Source: Stenotrophomonas sp. ASS1 (lineage in GTDB: Bacteria; Pseudomonadota; Gammaproteobacteria; Xanthomonadales; Xanthomonadaceae). From it: DNA of 64,000 bases. The stretch covers positions 62,001-126,000 of the forward strand of contig NZ_CP031167.1 in the NCBI RefSeq assembly GCF_004346925.1, in the 5' to 3' direction. A model generated the notes under the pieces. That model searched no databases. It saw only the letters and a list, made by a program, of their open reading frames with translations, and had not been told where the DNA came from. This document shows, piece after piece, positions 50,073-60,339 of the stretch. Position 1 is the stretch's first letter; each line of letters begins with the position of its first letter. The position numbers were made by a program, and so were the translations under genes.

Positions 50073-50864
50073 ATGACTTCCCCCACTCCGGCCCCCCGTG
50101 GCGGCGTGGCGCGTGTGTGCCGTTACCTGTACCGCGTACCGCTGCTGTTGGTCCACATCATCGTGTTCCTGCCGCTGATCCTGATCGGCATGCTCCCGCC
50201 GTGGGGCGAGCTGCGCGTGGGCGAGGATACCTTCGGGGCGAAGGTGGTGAACTGGTGGCAGGGCGGCCTGATGTGGATCTTCGGCTTCCGCCTGTCACGG
50301 GTGGGCCAGCCCTTGCCCGGTGCCGTGCTGTTCGTCGCCAACCACGTCAGCTGGGTCGACATCTCCATCCTGCACAGCCAGCGCATGATGGGCTTCGTCG
50401 CCAAGCGCGAAATCGCCAGCTGGCCGCTGGTCGGTTGGCTCGCTGCGCGCGGGCAGACCATCTTCCACCAGCGCGGCAATACCGAATCGCTCGGTGGCGT
50501 GATGCAGGTGATGGCCGATCGCCTGCGTGCCGGCAAGGCAGTAGGCGTGTTCCCGGAAGGGCGCACCCGCGGTGGCCATGAAGTGGGGCCGTTCCATGCC
50601 CGCATCTTCCAGGCCGCGGTCGAAACCGGTGTTCCGGTGCAGCCTGTGGCGCTGGTCTATGGGTTCAAGGGTGACGCACAGACCATCGTGGCATTCGGCC
50701 CGGGCGAGAGTTTCGCCGCCAATTTCCTGCGCCTGCTGGGTGAGCCGGCGCGGCATACCGAAGTGCATTTCCTGGAGCCGATCGGTACCCAGGACCTGGA
50801 AGGCCGTCGACGCATCGCGGAAACCTCGCGCGCGCGCATCGTGGCGGCCATGAGCACCGGCTGA
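50073..50864 (+). CDS. PlsC-like 1-acyl-glycerol-3-phosphate acyltransferase
   Basis: A 263-residue protein with one N-terminal membrane helix (about 19-42). Acyltransferase motifs: NHVSWVDI (NHxxxxD), FPEGRTR and PVQPVALVY. It should transfer an acyl chain to lysophosphatidic acid or a related acceptor at the inner membrane. It begins 120 bp after the thioesterase; the YheT-like hydrolase gene follows after 7 bp, so those two form a pair. Confidence 0.88.
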   Translation: MTSPTPAPRGGVARVCRYLYRVPLLLVHIIVFLPLILIGMLPPWGELRVGEDTFGAKVVNWWQGGLMWIFGFRLSRVGQPLPGAVLFVANHVSWVDISILHSQRMMGFVAKREIASWPLVGWLAARGQTIFHQRGNTESLGGVMQVMADRLRAGKAVGVFPEGRTRGGHEVGPFHARIFQAAVETGVPVQPVALVYGFKGDAQTIVAFGPGESFAANFLRLLGEPARHTEVHFLEPIGTQDLEGRRRIAETSRARIVAAMSTG

Positions 50865-50871
50865 GGGCACG

Positions 50872-51906
50872 GTGGCCCTGGTCCCGCCACCCGTCCTGGA
50901 CGCCGGTACACCGACGTTGCATGCGACTGACTACCAGCCGCCGCGCTGGCTGCGCAATCCGCACCTGCAGTCGATGCTCAGCTCCAGCCGCATGCGCCTG
51001 CAGCGCGGCCTGCTGCTGCTGGCGGCCACCGGTGCGGTCAGCGAAGAGCTGATCCTCGATGGTGGTGATGGCGTGCGCCTGCAGGGCTGGCACAGCCATG
51101 TCGAAGGCCGCGAGCCCAAGGGCATCGCGCTGCTGCTGCATGGCTGGGAAGGCAGTGCCGAATCCAGCTACATGCGCATGGCCGCCGCGCGCATGATCGA
51201 GCAGGGCTTCGACGTGGTGCGGCTGAACTTCCGCGACCACGGCAACACCCATCACCTGAACCCCGGCATCTTCCACTCCAATCTCATCGATGAAGTGGTG
51301 CACGCCGCGGGCGATATCGCCCAGCGCTGGCCGCAGCTGCCGCTGGTGGCCGCCGGTTATTCGCTGGGTGGCAACTTCGTTCTGCGCCTGGCCCTGCGCG
51401 CGCCGGCGGCCGGCGTGCCGCTGCTGCGCGTCGCCTCGGTGTGCCCGGTGCTGGACCCGGCGCTGACGATGGAGAGCATCGAGAACGGCCCGGCGATGTA
51501 CGACTGGTACTTCCGCCGCAAGTGGGCCGGCTCGCTGCGCCGCAAGCGCGATCTGTTCCCCGAGCTGAGCGACTGCGACGACCGCGTGCTGAAGCTGGAC
51601 ATCCGCGCGCTGACCGCCTGGCTGGTCGAGCGCCACACCAGCTTCGGTTCGCTGCAGGCCTATTTCGACGGCTACTCGATCGCCGGCGACCGCCTGTCGT
51701 CCCTGCAGGTACCGGCCGACATCCTGATGGCGCAGGATGACCCGGTGATTCCGTACGCGACCTTCAGCAACTGGCAGCTGCCGCGCCAGGCGCGCCTGGA
51801 AACCGCCTGCTGGGGCGGCCACTGCGGGTTCATCGAAAACTGGCGCGGCGACGGCTTCTCCGAGCGCTGGGTGGCGCAGCGCCTGCAGCGGGTGCTGGCG
51901 GGCTGA
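50872..51906 (+). CDS. YheT-family alpha/beta hydrolase
   Basis: A 344-residue protein starting with GTG, with TGAGG just upstream. The N-terminal YQPPRWLRNPHLQSM is typical of the YheT/EMB8 group; the nucleophile is Ser164 in GYSLGGN, the acid is in ADILMAQDDPVIP, and the His in WGGHCGFIE. Such enzymes act on lipid or short-chain esters in the cytoplasm. Tight linkage to the acyltransferase suggests a lipid substrate. Confidence 0.88.
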   Translation: MALVPPPVLDAGTPTLHATDYQPPRWLRNPHLQSMLSSSRMRLQRGLLLLAATGAVSEELILDGGDGVRLQGWHSHVEGREPKGIALLLHGWEGSAESSYMRMAAARMIEQGFDVVRLNFRDHGNTHHLNPGIFHSNLIDEVVHAAGDIAQRWPQLPLVAAGYSLGGNFVLRLALRAPAAGVPLLRVASVCPVLDPALTMESIENGPAMYDWYFRRKWAGSLRRKRDLFPELSDCDDRVLKLDIRALTAWLVERHTSFGSLQAYFDGYSIAGDRLSSLQVPADILMAQDDPVIPYATFSNWQLPRQARLETACWGGHCGFIENWRGDGFSERWVAQRLQRVLAG

Positions 51907-51962
51907 ACCGGCACCGGTGCGTGGACCGCTACAATGCGGGTTTGCACTTGAACCGGACCGCC

Positions 51963-54032
51963 ATGCAAGACCAGATCATCCAAGCGTTGCGCCAGAACCA
52001 GGCCGACCAGGCCGTGCAGCTGGCCCAGGCGTGGACCCGTGATGAACCCGGCCAGGCCGAAGCCCACCGCTGGCTGGCGCTTGCGCTGCAGCAGCAGGGC
52101 AAGGCCGAGGATGCGATGGAGGCGCTGCAGCAGGCGTTGCAGCTGGCCCCCGATGATGCCCAGCTGCACCTGCAGCACGCTGGCCTGCTGCTCGCCCTGC
52201 GCCAGTATCAGGGCGCTGACGAAGCGCTGGCACGTACCACCGGGCTTGACCCGAATTCCTTCGCCGCCTATCTGATGCAGGCGCACCTGGCGATCGGCCG
52301 CAACGACTTCGATGAAGCCCAGCGCCTGTCCACGCTGGCCTCGCGCGTAGAGCCGGACCACCCGGAACTGCTGACCATCGACGGCATGATCGCGCTGCGC
52401 CGCGACGACCCGGATCGTGCGCTGACGCTGCTGTCAGCGGCCAACCAGGCGCAGCCCAACGACACCCGTGTGCTGTACGCACTGGGCTTCGCCTACCTGG
52501 GCAAGGACATGCTGGCCTTCGCCGAGCAGGCGTTCCGCCGCGTGCTGGAACTGAACCCGGCCATCAGCTCGCTGCATGGCCTGGTAGTGCAGTTGGCGCT
52601 GCGCCAGGGCAACCTGGAGGCGGCTGCCGAAGCGATGCAGATCGCGCTTCAGCAGGAAGGCATGGATACGCCGTCGATGCGTCGCCTGGCCGGTGAACTG
52701 TCGCTGCGCGGCGGCCAGCCGCTGCAGGCGTTGGACCATCTGCTGCCGTTGCTGGAATCGATCCCCGACGACCGCCAGGTGCTGCAGCTGCTGCTGATGT
52801 CCTGGCAGCGCCTGGGCCGCGAAGACGAGGCCCGCGCGCGCCTGGACGCGGCCCTGGAACAGCATCCGCAGCTGCACGACCTGTGGCTGGCACGCCTGGC
52901 CGTGGAAGAAGTCGGCAGCCCGACCGCCGCGGCGACCGTGGAGCGCTGGATGGACGCGATGCCGGGTCATCTGCCGGCACTGGAAGCACGCCTGCGCCTG
53001 CATGACATGGTGGGCGAACACGAACAGGCCGAAGCCATCGCCGAACGTATCGTCAGCCTCGAACCGGGCCGCGTCAGTGGCGAAACACGCCTGGTCGAAG
53101 GCCTGCTGCAGCGTGATCCGGTTGCCGCGATCGCGCGCGTGCAGGCGCTGATCGACAGGGCGCCGGACGGCCATCGCGCCGACCTGCGTACCTGGCTGGG
53201 TGAAATCCAGGACCGCGCTGGCCAGCCGGAACAGGCGCTGCAGACGTGGATGGCGCTGCAGGCCGACCAGGCACCGCAGCGCCTGCCGCTTCCACCGCAG
53301 GCCAAGGCGCCGCCGAGCTGGCCGGAGAAGGGCGAGATCGACAGTGATGCCGGCTCCGCGCCGATCTTCCTGTGGGGTGCGCCGGGTTCGGGTGTGGAGC
53401 GGGTTGCGACCGGCCTGGCGGCCGCCAGCCCGGTGCTGCGCAGCGACCGCTACACCAGCAATCCGCCGGATGATGCATTCCAGAACTACCACACGCTGCA
53501 GGACCTCGCCTCCGGCGTGCTGACCCCGGAGCGGCTGGTGCAGCGCTGGCGCGAGCAGCTGCCGGCGCGTGGCCTGCAGGGCGATGCCGTCATCGACTGG
53601 CTGCTGTGGTGGGACAACGCCCTGCTGTGGGCGCTGCGCCCGCAGCTGCCGCAGGGACGACTGGTGCTCGTGCTGCGTGACCCGCGCGACATGCTGCTGG
53701 ACTGGGTGGCCTACGGCGCTGCCGCTCCGCTGGCGATGACCTCGCTGGCTGAAGCCAGCGAATGGCTGGCGCGCGGGCTGGCGCAGGTTGCCACCCTGCA
53801 TGAGGAAGAACTGTACCCGCACGTGCTGCTGCGCATCGACCAGATCGGCAATGATCCGCACGCGATGGCCGAGCTGCTGGGACGCCTGTTCGAGCGGCAG
53901 ATGCCGCCGGCCGCACAGCTGGGCGCACCGCGCTTCCCGCCGGGCCACTGGCGCAACTACCGCGACGTGATGAGCGCCGCCTTTGCCAAGCTCACCCCGA
54001 TTGCGGTGCGCCTGGGTTACCCGGAAGAGTAA
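51963..54032 (+). CDS. TPR protein with C-terminal sulfotransferase-like domain
   Basis: A 689-residue protein. Residues about 1-440 form many TPR-type helix pairs (AHRWLALALQQQGKAEDAMEALQQALQLAP and following). From about 465 the chain is sulfotransferase-like: IFLWGAPGSGVERVA corresponds to the 5'-phosphosulfate loop and LVLVLRDPRDMLLDW to the 3'-phosphate motif. The first loop lacks the usual PRSGT. A TPR-sulfotransferase fusion of this kind is common in proteobacteria, but the substrate is unknown. ATG 51963 is chosen; an in-frame GTG at 51921 adds 14 residues. Confidence 0.85.
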   Translation: MQDQIIQALRQNQADQAVQLAQAWTRDEPGQAEAHRWLALALQQQGKAEDAMEALQQALQLAPDDAQLHLQHAGLLLALRQYQGADEALARTTGLDPNSFAAYLMQAHLAIGRNDFDEAQRLSTLASRVEPDHPELLTIDGMIALRRDDPDRALTLLSAANQAQPNDTRVLYALGFAYLGKDMLAFAEQAFRRVLELNPAISSLHGLVVQLALRQGNLEAAAEAMQIALQQEGMDTPSMRRLAGELSLRGGQPLQALDHLLPLLESIPDDRQVLQLLLMSWQRLGREDEARARLDAALEQHPQLHDLWLARLAVEEVGSPTAAATVERWMDAMPGHLPALEARLRLHDMVGEHEQAEAIAERIVSLEPGRVSGETRLVEGLLQRDPVAAIARVQALIDRAPDGHRADLRTWLGEIQDRAGQPEQALQTWMALQADQAPQRLPLPPQAKAPPSWPEKGEIDSDAGSAPIFLWGAPGSGVERVATGLAAASPVLRSDRYTSNPPDDAFQNYHTLQDLASGVLTPERLVQRWREQLPARGLQGDAVIDWLLWWDNALLWALRPQLPQGRLVLVLRDPRDMLLDWVAYGAAAPLAMTSLAEASEWLARGLAQVATLHEEELYPHVLLRIDQIGNDPHAMAELLGRLFERQMPPAAQLGAPRFPPGHWRNYRDVMSAAFAKLTPIAVRLGYPEE

Positions 54033-54042
54033 GGAGAAGCCG

Positions 54043-54654
54043 ATGCAACTGAGCAGCCACAGCCTGACCAACGGCGCGCCGATCGACCGCGCGTTCGCTG
54101 CCGGCGATGCCACCGGCTTCGCGCCGGACCGCAATCCGCACCTGGCCTGGAACGGTGCACCGGAAGGCACGCGTTCGTTCCTGCTGGTGTGCGTGGACCC
54201 GGATGTGCCGACCGTTGCGGAAACGGTCGGCCGCAGCGACATGACCGTGCCGCGCGACCAGCCGCGCTGCGACTTCGTGCACTGGGTGATGGCCGATATT
54301 CCGGCCTCGGTGCAGGAGATCGCCGCCGGCAGCTGCAGCGATGGCTTCGTGGTGAAGGGCAAGACCGCACCGGCTGGCCCGGCGGGCAGCCGCCAGGGCC
54401 TGAACGACTTCACCGGCTGGTTTGCGGGCAACCCGGACATGGCCGGCGATTACCTGGGCTATGACGGCCCCTATCCGCCGTTCAACGACGAACGCGTGCA
54501 CCGCTATTTCTTCCGCGTGTTCGCGCTGGATGTGGCCTCGCTGGCGCTTCCGGCGCGCTTCACCGCCGCCGACGCATATCGCGCCATGCACGGCCACGTG
54601 CTGGCCGAAGCCGCACTGCATGGCACCTATACGTTGAACCCGGCGCTGGGCTGA
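54043..54654 (+). CDS. YbhB/YbcL-type PEBP (Raf kinase inhibitor-like) protein
   Basis: A 203-residue cytoplasmic protein. The PEBP ligand-site signatures are NPHLAWNGAPEGTRSFLLVCVDPDVP, FVHWVMADIP and GYDGPYPPFNDERVHRYFFRVFALD. The family binds phosphate-like ligands; the bacterial role is unknown. AAGGAGAA is placed 5-12 nt upstream of the ATG. It starts 10 bp after the TPR-sulfotransferase gene and is followed by two SMAG-type hairpins. Confidence 0.88.
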   Translation: MQLSSHSLTNGAPIDRAFAAGDATGFAPDRNPHLAWNGAPEGTRSFLLVCVDPDVPTVAETVGRSDMTVPRDQPRCDFVHWVMADIPASVQEIAAGSCSDGFVVKGKTAPAGPAGSRQGLNDFTGWFAGNPDMAGDYLGYDGPYPPFNDERVHRYFFRVFALDVASLALPARFTAADAYRAMHGHVLAEAALHGTYTLNPALG

Positions 54655-54668
54655 GCGGCACGATGGGG

Positions 54669-54748
54669 AGAGCCGGCCGCTGGCCGGCTTTGCTTCTGTA
54701 GTGTCGAGCCACCATGAAAAGGGGCAGCCGGCCAGCGGCCGGCTCTAC
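54669..54748. repeat. Opposed SMAG-type hairpins
   Basis: AGAGCCGGCCGCTGGCCGGCT (54669-54689, 5' GTAG lost) and an inverted unit at 54726-54748 ending CTAC. They lie between the convergent PEBP and META-lipoprotein genes and could pair with each other. Confidence 0.75.
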
Positions 54749-54791
54749 CCACCACGAAGAAGGGCGACCTCGCGGCCGCCCTTCTGTCGTC

Positions 54792-55619
54792 TTACTTCTT
54801 CTCGATGGCCGACTCGACCACCATGTCCAGCACGTACGCCTGCGACGGCGCATCGGCCGGCGGGTTCTTCACTTCGTAGCGCTTCACGCGCACCACGTTG
54901 CGCACGCCGTCCTCGTGGGTGTAACCCTCGATGTTGCCGTAGAAGTTCTCGAACTTGCCCGGCTCACCCTGCTTCAGGCCCTTGTCGTCGAACTTCACTT
55001 CACGCACCTGCAGGCACTGGTAGTCCGGGATCAGCGGGTGCGAGCACTTCTCGGTCTTGGCGGCCACTTCCAGGAACACGGTTTCGCCGGCGCCACCGTA
55101 GCGGGTTTCAGCGGTCGGTTCCGGGTTGAACACCAGCACGTCGCCCTTGGCGGTGGTCAGGGTCAGCTTGCCATCGGCATCCTGCTCGGCCTTCAGCTCG
55201 CCCTGCAGGCGGCTCGACACGGCCTCGTCCAGCGCCATCAGCGCCTTGTCGGTGCAGGCCATCATGGTCGAGGCCATCGCACTGACCGTCAGCTTGCCGT
55301 CGGCCAGGGTGTAGCCGCCACCCATGTGGTTGCAGGCGTTGCTGACCGACAGGCGGCCATCAGCGAAGTCCAGGGTGACCGGCTTGTCTTCGCGGGCGAA
55401 CAGCGCGTCGATGCGCTTGCCGTCGGCGGCGGTGGCCTGCTGCAGCAGCCAGTGCTGGCTCTGCAGGCGCTGCGCGTCCAGGTGCGCCAGCGTCTGCTGG
55501 TCTGCTGCCTTGGCCGCGGCCGGGGCCACGTCGTCGCCGCCGGTGCCGGCCGGGGCCGGGGTCTGGCTGCAGGCGGCCAGCAGGGCCAGCGGGAGGAGCA
55601 GGGTGAGCTTGCGGTTCAT
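54792..55619 (-). CDS. META (HslJ-like) plus DUF4377 lipoprotein
   Basis: A 275-residue precursor; lipobox LLAAC. Residues about 60-160 form a META/HslJ domain (WLLQQA, VTLDFADGRLSVSNACNHMGGGYTLADGKL, MASTMMACTD). Residues about 190-260 match DUF4377 (TVFLEVAAKTEKCSHPLIPDYQCLQVREVKFD). HslJ-like domains are tied to novobiocin tolerance and envelope stress. GGAGA upstream and the lipoprotein signal set the start at 55619; the frame beyond is not signal-like. Confidence 0.86.
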   Translation of the reverse strand: MNRKLTLLLPLALLAACSQTPAPAGTGGDDVAPAAAKAADQQTLAHLDAQRLQSQHWLLQQATAADGKRIDALFAREDKPVTLDFADGRLSVSNACNHMGGGYTLADGKLTVSAMASTMMACTDKALMALDEAVSSRLQGELKAEQDADGKLTLTTAKGDVLVFNPEPTAETRYGGAGETVFLEVAAKTEKCSHPLIPDYQCLQVREVKFDDKGLKQGEPGKFENFYGNIEGYTHEDGVRNVVRVKRYEVKNPPADAPSQAYVLDMVVESAIEKK

Positions 55620-55692
55620 GGTGATTCTCCTTGGGGAACCGTGGGGGAAACGGGGTGGGGCCGGCAACGGGGTTACCGTGCCCCGGCGCTGT

Positions 55693-56487
55693 TCAGCTGC
55701 CGGACGGCAACCACAGCAGCAGCGCGGCGCCCAGCGCGATGCGGTAAAGCGCGAATGCGGTGAACCTGTGCGATTTGATGTAGCCCATCAGCCACTTCAC
55801 TACGACGAAGCCGGTGACGGCCGCGGCAAGGAAGGCCACGCCCACCTCGGTCCAGTTCTCGCTGCCCAGCTGTCCGGCCTTGGCCATTTCCAGGAAGGTG
55901 TAGGCGCTGGCGGCGAACATGGTGGGAATGCCGACCAGGAACACGAACTCGGCGGCAGCGGCGCGACGGCTCAGGCCCAGCAGCATGGCCAGGAAGATCG
56001 CCGAGGCCGAGCGCGAGGTGCCGGGGAACACGCCGGCCACGACCTGCGCCAGGCCCACGCCGATCGCCACGGTCCAGGTCACCTGGTCGCGGTCGGGCAG
56101 GCGCGCGGTGTAGGCCTCCACCAGCAGCATCCAGACGCCACCGATGATCAGTGCCCAGGCCACCGGGCTGACCGTCTCCGGCAGCGACCAGCCGGCTTTG
56201 CGCACCACCAGGCCGACCACGGCGGTGACCAGGAAGGCCGCGCCCAGCTTGAATATGTACTCGCGGTTCTCGCGCTGCCCGAAACCGGTGGCCAACTGCA
56301 GCAGGCGCTGGCGGAACACCAGTACCACCGCCACGATCGCGCCGGCCTGGATGACGATGTTGAAGAAGTCCGAACGGGCACCCAGCCAGTGCTGGGCGAT
56401 GAGCAGGTGGCCGGTGCTGGAGATCGGCAGGAACTCGGTCAAGCCTTCGAGGATGCCCAGCAACAGGGCGGAGAGCAGGTCGGACAT
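55693..56487 (-). CDS. uppP: Undecaprenyl-diphosphatase UppP (BacA)
   Basis: A 264-residue polytopic membrane protein. LGILEGLTEFLPISSTGHLLIAQHWLG and GLAQVVAGVFPGTSRSASAI are the two active-site motifs (ExxxE and PGxSRSxxT-like). It recycles the lipid carrier for peptidoglycan synthesis; extra copies confer bacitracin resistance. The start at 56487 (MSDLLSALLLG) gives the standard length; the longer frame upstream crosses the glnA control region. Confidence 0.95.
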   Translation of the reverse strand: MSDLLSALLLGILEGLTEFLPISSTGHLLIAQHWLGARSDFFNIVIQAGAIVAVVLVFRQRLLQLATGFGQRENREYIFKLGAAFLVTAVVGLVVRKAGWSLPETVSPVAWALIIGGVWMLLVEAYTARLPDRDQVTWTVAIGVGLAQVVAGVFPGTSRSASAIFLAMLLGLSRRAAAAEFVFLVGIPTMFAASAYTFLEMAKAGQLGSENWTEVGVAFLAAAVTGFVVVKWLMGYIKSHRFTAFALYRIALGAALLLWLPSGS

Positions 56488-56547
56488 GGACGGTGCGGGC
56501 ACGCGCGGCAGGAAGGAAGAAGGTCGAGAGGATAGACGATCACTGCC

Positions 56548-56591
56548 GCACCAAACGGGTGCGTCCGCTGTCGGCTGCACCCATTTGGTGC
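56548..56591 (+). promoter_or_regulatory. Two NtrC-type binding sites upstream of glnA
   Basis: GCACC-AAACG-GGTGC (56548-56562) and GCACC-CATTT-GGTGC (56577-56591) both match the NtrC dyad GCACC-N5-GGTGC exactly. The centres are 29 bp apart and lie about 97-126 bp upstream of the expected transcription start, the layout of the E. coli glnA enhancer. A weaker third half-match (GCACC GCTGC GGGGC) follows at 56602-56616. Confidence 0.85.
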
Positions 56592-56655
56592 GCACGGTTC
56601 TGCACCGCTGCGGGGCGGCCTTTTTGAAATCAATGACTTGCGGCGTTCCAAAGGT

Positions 56656-56671
56656 TGGCACGGTCGTTGCT
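56656..56671 (+). promoter_or_regulatory. Sigma-54 promoter of glnA
   Basis: TGGCAC-N5-TTGCT: GG at 56657-56658 and GC at 56669-56670, the exact -24/-12 spacing. Transcription should start near 56681. The GAGG ribosome site of glnA lies about 30 bp further on. Confidence 0.9.
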
Positions 56672-56711
56672 GTACCTCAGCAGGCATTCATCCCCATCCG
56701 AGGTCGTACCG

Positions 56712-58121
56712 ATGTCCGTGGAAAACGTAGAAAAGCTGATCAAGGACAACCAGATCGAGTTCGTCGACCTGCGTTTCGTGGATATGCGTGGCGTCGAGCA
56801 GCACGTCACCTTCCCGGTCAGCATCGTCGAACCGTCGCTGTTCGAAGAAGGCAAGATGTTCGACGGCAGCTCGATCGCCGGCTGGAAGGGCATCAACGAA
56901 TCGGACATGGTGCTGCTGCCGGACCCGTCCAGCGCCTACGTCGACCCGTTCTACGCCGATCCGACCATCGTGATCAGCTGCGACATCCTCGATCCGGCCA
57001 CCATGCAGGCCTATGGCCGCTGCCCGCGCGGCATCGCCAAGCGTGCCGAGGCCTACCTGAAGTCCTCCGGCATCGCCGAAACCGCGTTCTTCGGCCCGGA
57101 GCCGGAATTCTTCATCTTCGACTCGGTCCGTTTCGCCAACGAAATGGGCAACACCTTCTTCAAGGTCGACTCGGAAGAAGCGGCGTGGAACAGCGGCGCC
57201 AAGTATGACGGCGCCAACAGCGGCTACCGTCCGGGCGTGAAGGGCGGCTACTTCCCGGTTCCGCCGACCGACACCCTGCACGACCTGCGCGCGGAAATGT
57301 GCAAGACCCTGGAACAGGTCGGCATCGAAGTGGAAGTGCAGCACCACGAAGTGGCCACTGCGGGCCAGTGCGAGATCGGCACCAAGTTCAGCACCCTGGT
57401 GCAGAAGGCCGACGAACTGCTGCGCATGAAGTACGTGATCAAGAACGTCGCGCACCGCAACGGCAAGACCGTCACCTTCATGCCCAAGCCGATCGTCGGC
57501 GACAACGGCAGCGGCATGCACGTGCACCAGTCGCTGTCCAAGGGCGGCACCAACCTGTTCTCCGGTGACGGCTACGGCGGCCTGAGCCAGCTGGCGCTGT
57601 GGTACATCGGCGGCATCTTCAAGCACGCCAAGGCCATCAATGCCTTCGCCAACTCGGGCACCAACAGCTACAAGCGCCTGGTGCCGGGCTTCGAGGCGCC
57701 GGTGATGCTGGCCTATTCGGCCCGCAACCGTTCGGCCTCGTGCCGCATTCCGTGGGTGTCCAACCCGAAGGCGCGCCGCATCGAAATGCGCTTCCCGGAT
57801 CCGATCCAGTCCGGCTACCTGACCTTCACCGCGCTGATGATGGCCGGCCTGGACGGCATCAAGAACCAGATCGACCCGGGTGCACCGAGCGACAAGGACC
57901 TGTACGACCTGCCGCCGGAGGAAGAGAAGCTGATCCCGCAGGTCTGCTCCTCGCTGGACCAGGCGCTGGAAGCGCTGGACAAGGACCGCGAGTTCCTGAA
58001 GGCCGGTGGCGTGATGAGCGATGACTTCATCGACGGCTACATCGCGCTGAAGATGCAGGAAGTGACCAAGTTCCGCGCGGCCACCCACCCGCTGGAATAC
58101 CAGCTGTACTACGCCAGCTGA
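56712..58121 (+). CDS. glnA: Glutamine synthetase type I
   Basis: A 469-residue subunit of the dodecameric enzyme that makes glutamine from glutamate, ammonia and ATP. Motifs: [35 protein letters not shown], and the adenylylation Tyr398 in [10 protein letters not shown], so covalent control by GlnE through PII is expected. Transcription should depend on sigma-54 and NtrC (sites upstream). Start fixed by [12 protein letters not shown], which matches known N termini, and by GAGG upstream. glnK and amtB follow on the same strand. Confidence 0.98.
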   Translation: MSVENVEKLIKDNQIEFVDLRFVDMRGVEQHVTFPVSIVEPSLFEEGKMFDGSSIAGWKGINESDMVLLPDPSSAYVDPFYADPTIVISCDILDPATMQAYGRCPRGIAKRAEAYLKSSGIAETAFFGPEPEFFIFDSVRFANEMGNTFFKVDSEEAAWNSGAKYDGANSGYRPGVKGGYFPVPPTDTLHDLRAEMCKTLEQVGIEVEVQHHEVATAGQCEIGTKFSTLVQKADELLRMKYVIKNVAHRNGKTVTFMPKPIVGDNGSGMHVHQSLSKGGTNLFSGDGYGGLSQLALWYIGGIFKHAKAINAFANSGTNSYKRLVPGFEAPVMLAYSARNRSASCRIPWVSNPKARRIEMRFPDPIQSGYLTFTALMMAGLDGIKNQIDPGAPSDKDLYDLPPEEEKLIPQVCSSLDQALEALDKDREFLKAGGVMSDDFIDGYIALKMQEVTKFRAATHPLEYQLYYAS

Positions 58122-58217
58122 CCGGATGCGATGGCGGTGGGTTTCCCCCTCCCACCCGCCGCCATCGCTTCCGTTTTCGCGGCTGGGGAGCCGCAGGGCG
58201 GGCCCCGGTCCGCCGTG

Positions 58218-58854
<637 letters not shown>

Positions 58855-58875
58855 CCCCTTTCCGGAGACTCCCCC

Positions 58876-60306
58876 ATGAAGATGCGCCTTCTCACCGGGT
58901 GGCAAGCCCGGTTCCATATCGTGTGCCTGTTGATGCTGTTCAGCGCGCTGGCCGCCGGTGCGTGGCCGGGCAGTGCCCACGCTCAGGCCCAGATCTCGCC
59001 GCTGCCGAGCGAAAGCGTGGCGGTCGAACCACTGCAGGACCCGGTCGCTCCGGCCGCCGCACCGGCCGCGGCTGAAGCCGCCGCGACCTACGACCATGGC
59101 GACGTGGCCTGGATGCTGACGTCCACCCTGCTGGTGCTGCTGATGGTGGTGCCGGGCCTGGCCTTGTTCTATGGCGGCCTGGTGCGTTCGAAGAACGTGC
59201 TGTCGGTGCTCAGCCAGATCCTGGTGGTGTTCTCGCTGGTGCTGCTGCTGTGGGTGGCCTATGGCTACAGCGCGGTGTTCAGCACGGGCAACCCGTTCTT
59301 CGGCTCGTTCACCGAATTCGCCTTCCTCAAGGGCTTCACTCCGGAGTCGGTCGGCAACACCCCGATCAAGGGCCTGCCGGATTACCTGTTCGTCGCCTTC
59401 CAGTCGACGTTTGCTGGCATCACCACCGCGCTGATCGTCGGCGCGTTCGCCGAGCGCATCAAGTTCCGTGCGGTGCTGCTGTTCTCGGCGCTATGGTTCA
59501 CCCTCAGCTACATCCCGATGGCGCACATCGTCTGGGGTGGCGGCTACCTGGGTGAGATGGGCGCGATCGATTTCGCCGGTGGCACCGTGGTCCACATCAA
59601 CGCAGGTGTGGCCGGTCTGGTCGCCGCGTGGTTCGTCGGCAAGCGCCTGGGCTATGGCCAGACCGCGCTGAAGCCGCACAACGTGCCGTTTACCTATATC
59701 GGTGCGATGCTGCTGTGGGTCGGCTGGTTCGGCTTCAACGCGGGTTCCGCCGCTGCCGCCGATACCGTCGCCTCGCTGGCCTTCCTCAACACCGTGCTGG
59801 CCACGGCCGCTGCCGTACTCGGTTGGACGCTGGTGGAAGCGATCAGCAAGGGCAAGCCGTCGGCACTGGGCGCGGCCTCGGGCGCAGTGGCCGGCCTGGT
59901 CGGCATCACCCCGGCCTGCGGCACCGTCGGCCCGCTCGGCGCGATCATCATCGGCTTCGTCGCCGGCGTGGTCTGCGTGTGGGGTGTGACTGGTTTGAAG
60001 CGCCTGCTGAAGGTGGACGACACCGCCGACGTGTTCGGTGTGCATGGTGTCGGCGGCATCGTCGGCGCGATTCTCACCGGTGTGTTCAGCGCGCAGTCGC
60101 TGGGCGGCACCAAGGCCGATCTGGATATCGCCCATCAGGTCTGGGTGCAGGTGGTCAGCGTCGGCCTGACCGTGGTCTGGTCGGCGGTAGTGACCACGCT
60201 GATCCTGCTGGTGGTGCGCAGCGTGGTCGGCCTGCGCGTGACCGAGGAAGCAGAGCGCACCGGCCTGGATGTGACCTCGCACGGCGAGTCCGCCTACGAG
60301 GCCTGA
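58876..60306 (+). CDS. amtB: Ammonium transporter
   Basis: A 476-residue protein. A cleavable signal peptide (about 1-36, ending AHAQA) and an Ala/Pro-rich stretch precede 11 membrane helices. The channel's twin histidines are His240 (GGTVVHINAG) and His390 (FGVHGVGG). It conducts ammonia across the inner membrane under nitrogen limitation and is closed by unmodified GlnK, its upstream neighbour. Several SMAG-type hairpins follow the gene. Confidence 0.96.
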   Translation: MKMRLLTGWQARFHIVCLLMLFSALAAGAWPGSAHAQAQISPLPSESVAVEPLQDPVAPAAAPAAAEAAATYDHGDVAWMLTSTLLVLLMVVPGLALFYGGLVRSKNVLSVLSQILVVFSLVLLLWVAYGYSAVFSTGNPFFGSFTEFAFLKGFTPESVGNTPIKGLPDYLFVAFQSTFAGITTALIVGAFAERIKFRAVLLFSALWFTLSYIPMAHIVWGGGYLGEMGAIDFAGGTVVHINAGVAGLVAAWFVGKRLGYGQTALKPHNVPFTYIGAMLLWVGWFGFNAGSAAAADTVASLAFLNTVLATAAAVLGWTLVEAISKGKPSALGAASGAVAGLVGITPACGTVGPLGAIIIGFVAGVVCVWGVTGLKRLLKVDDTADVFGVHGVGGIVGAILTGVFSAQSLGGTKADLDIAHQVWVQVVSVGLTVVWSAVVTTLILLVVRSVVGLRVTEEAERTGLDVTSHGESAYEA

Positions 60307-60339
60307 AGTAGCGGCCGAGCTACTGCATTGATGTTGTGG

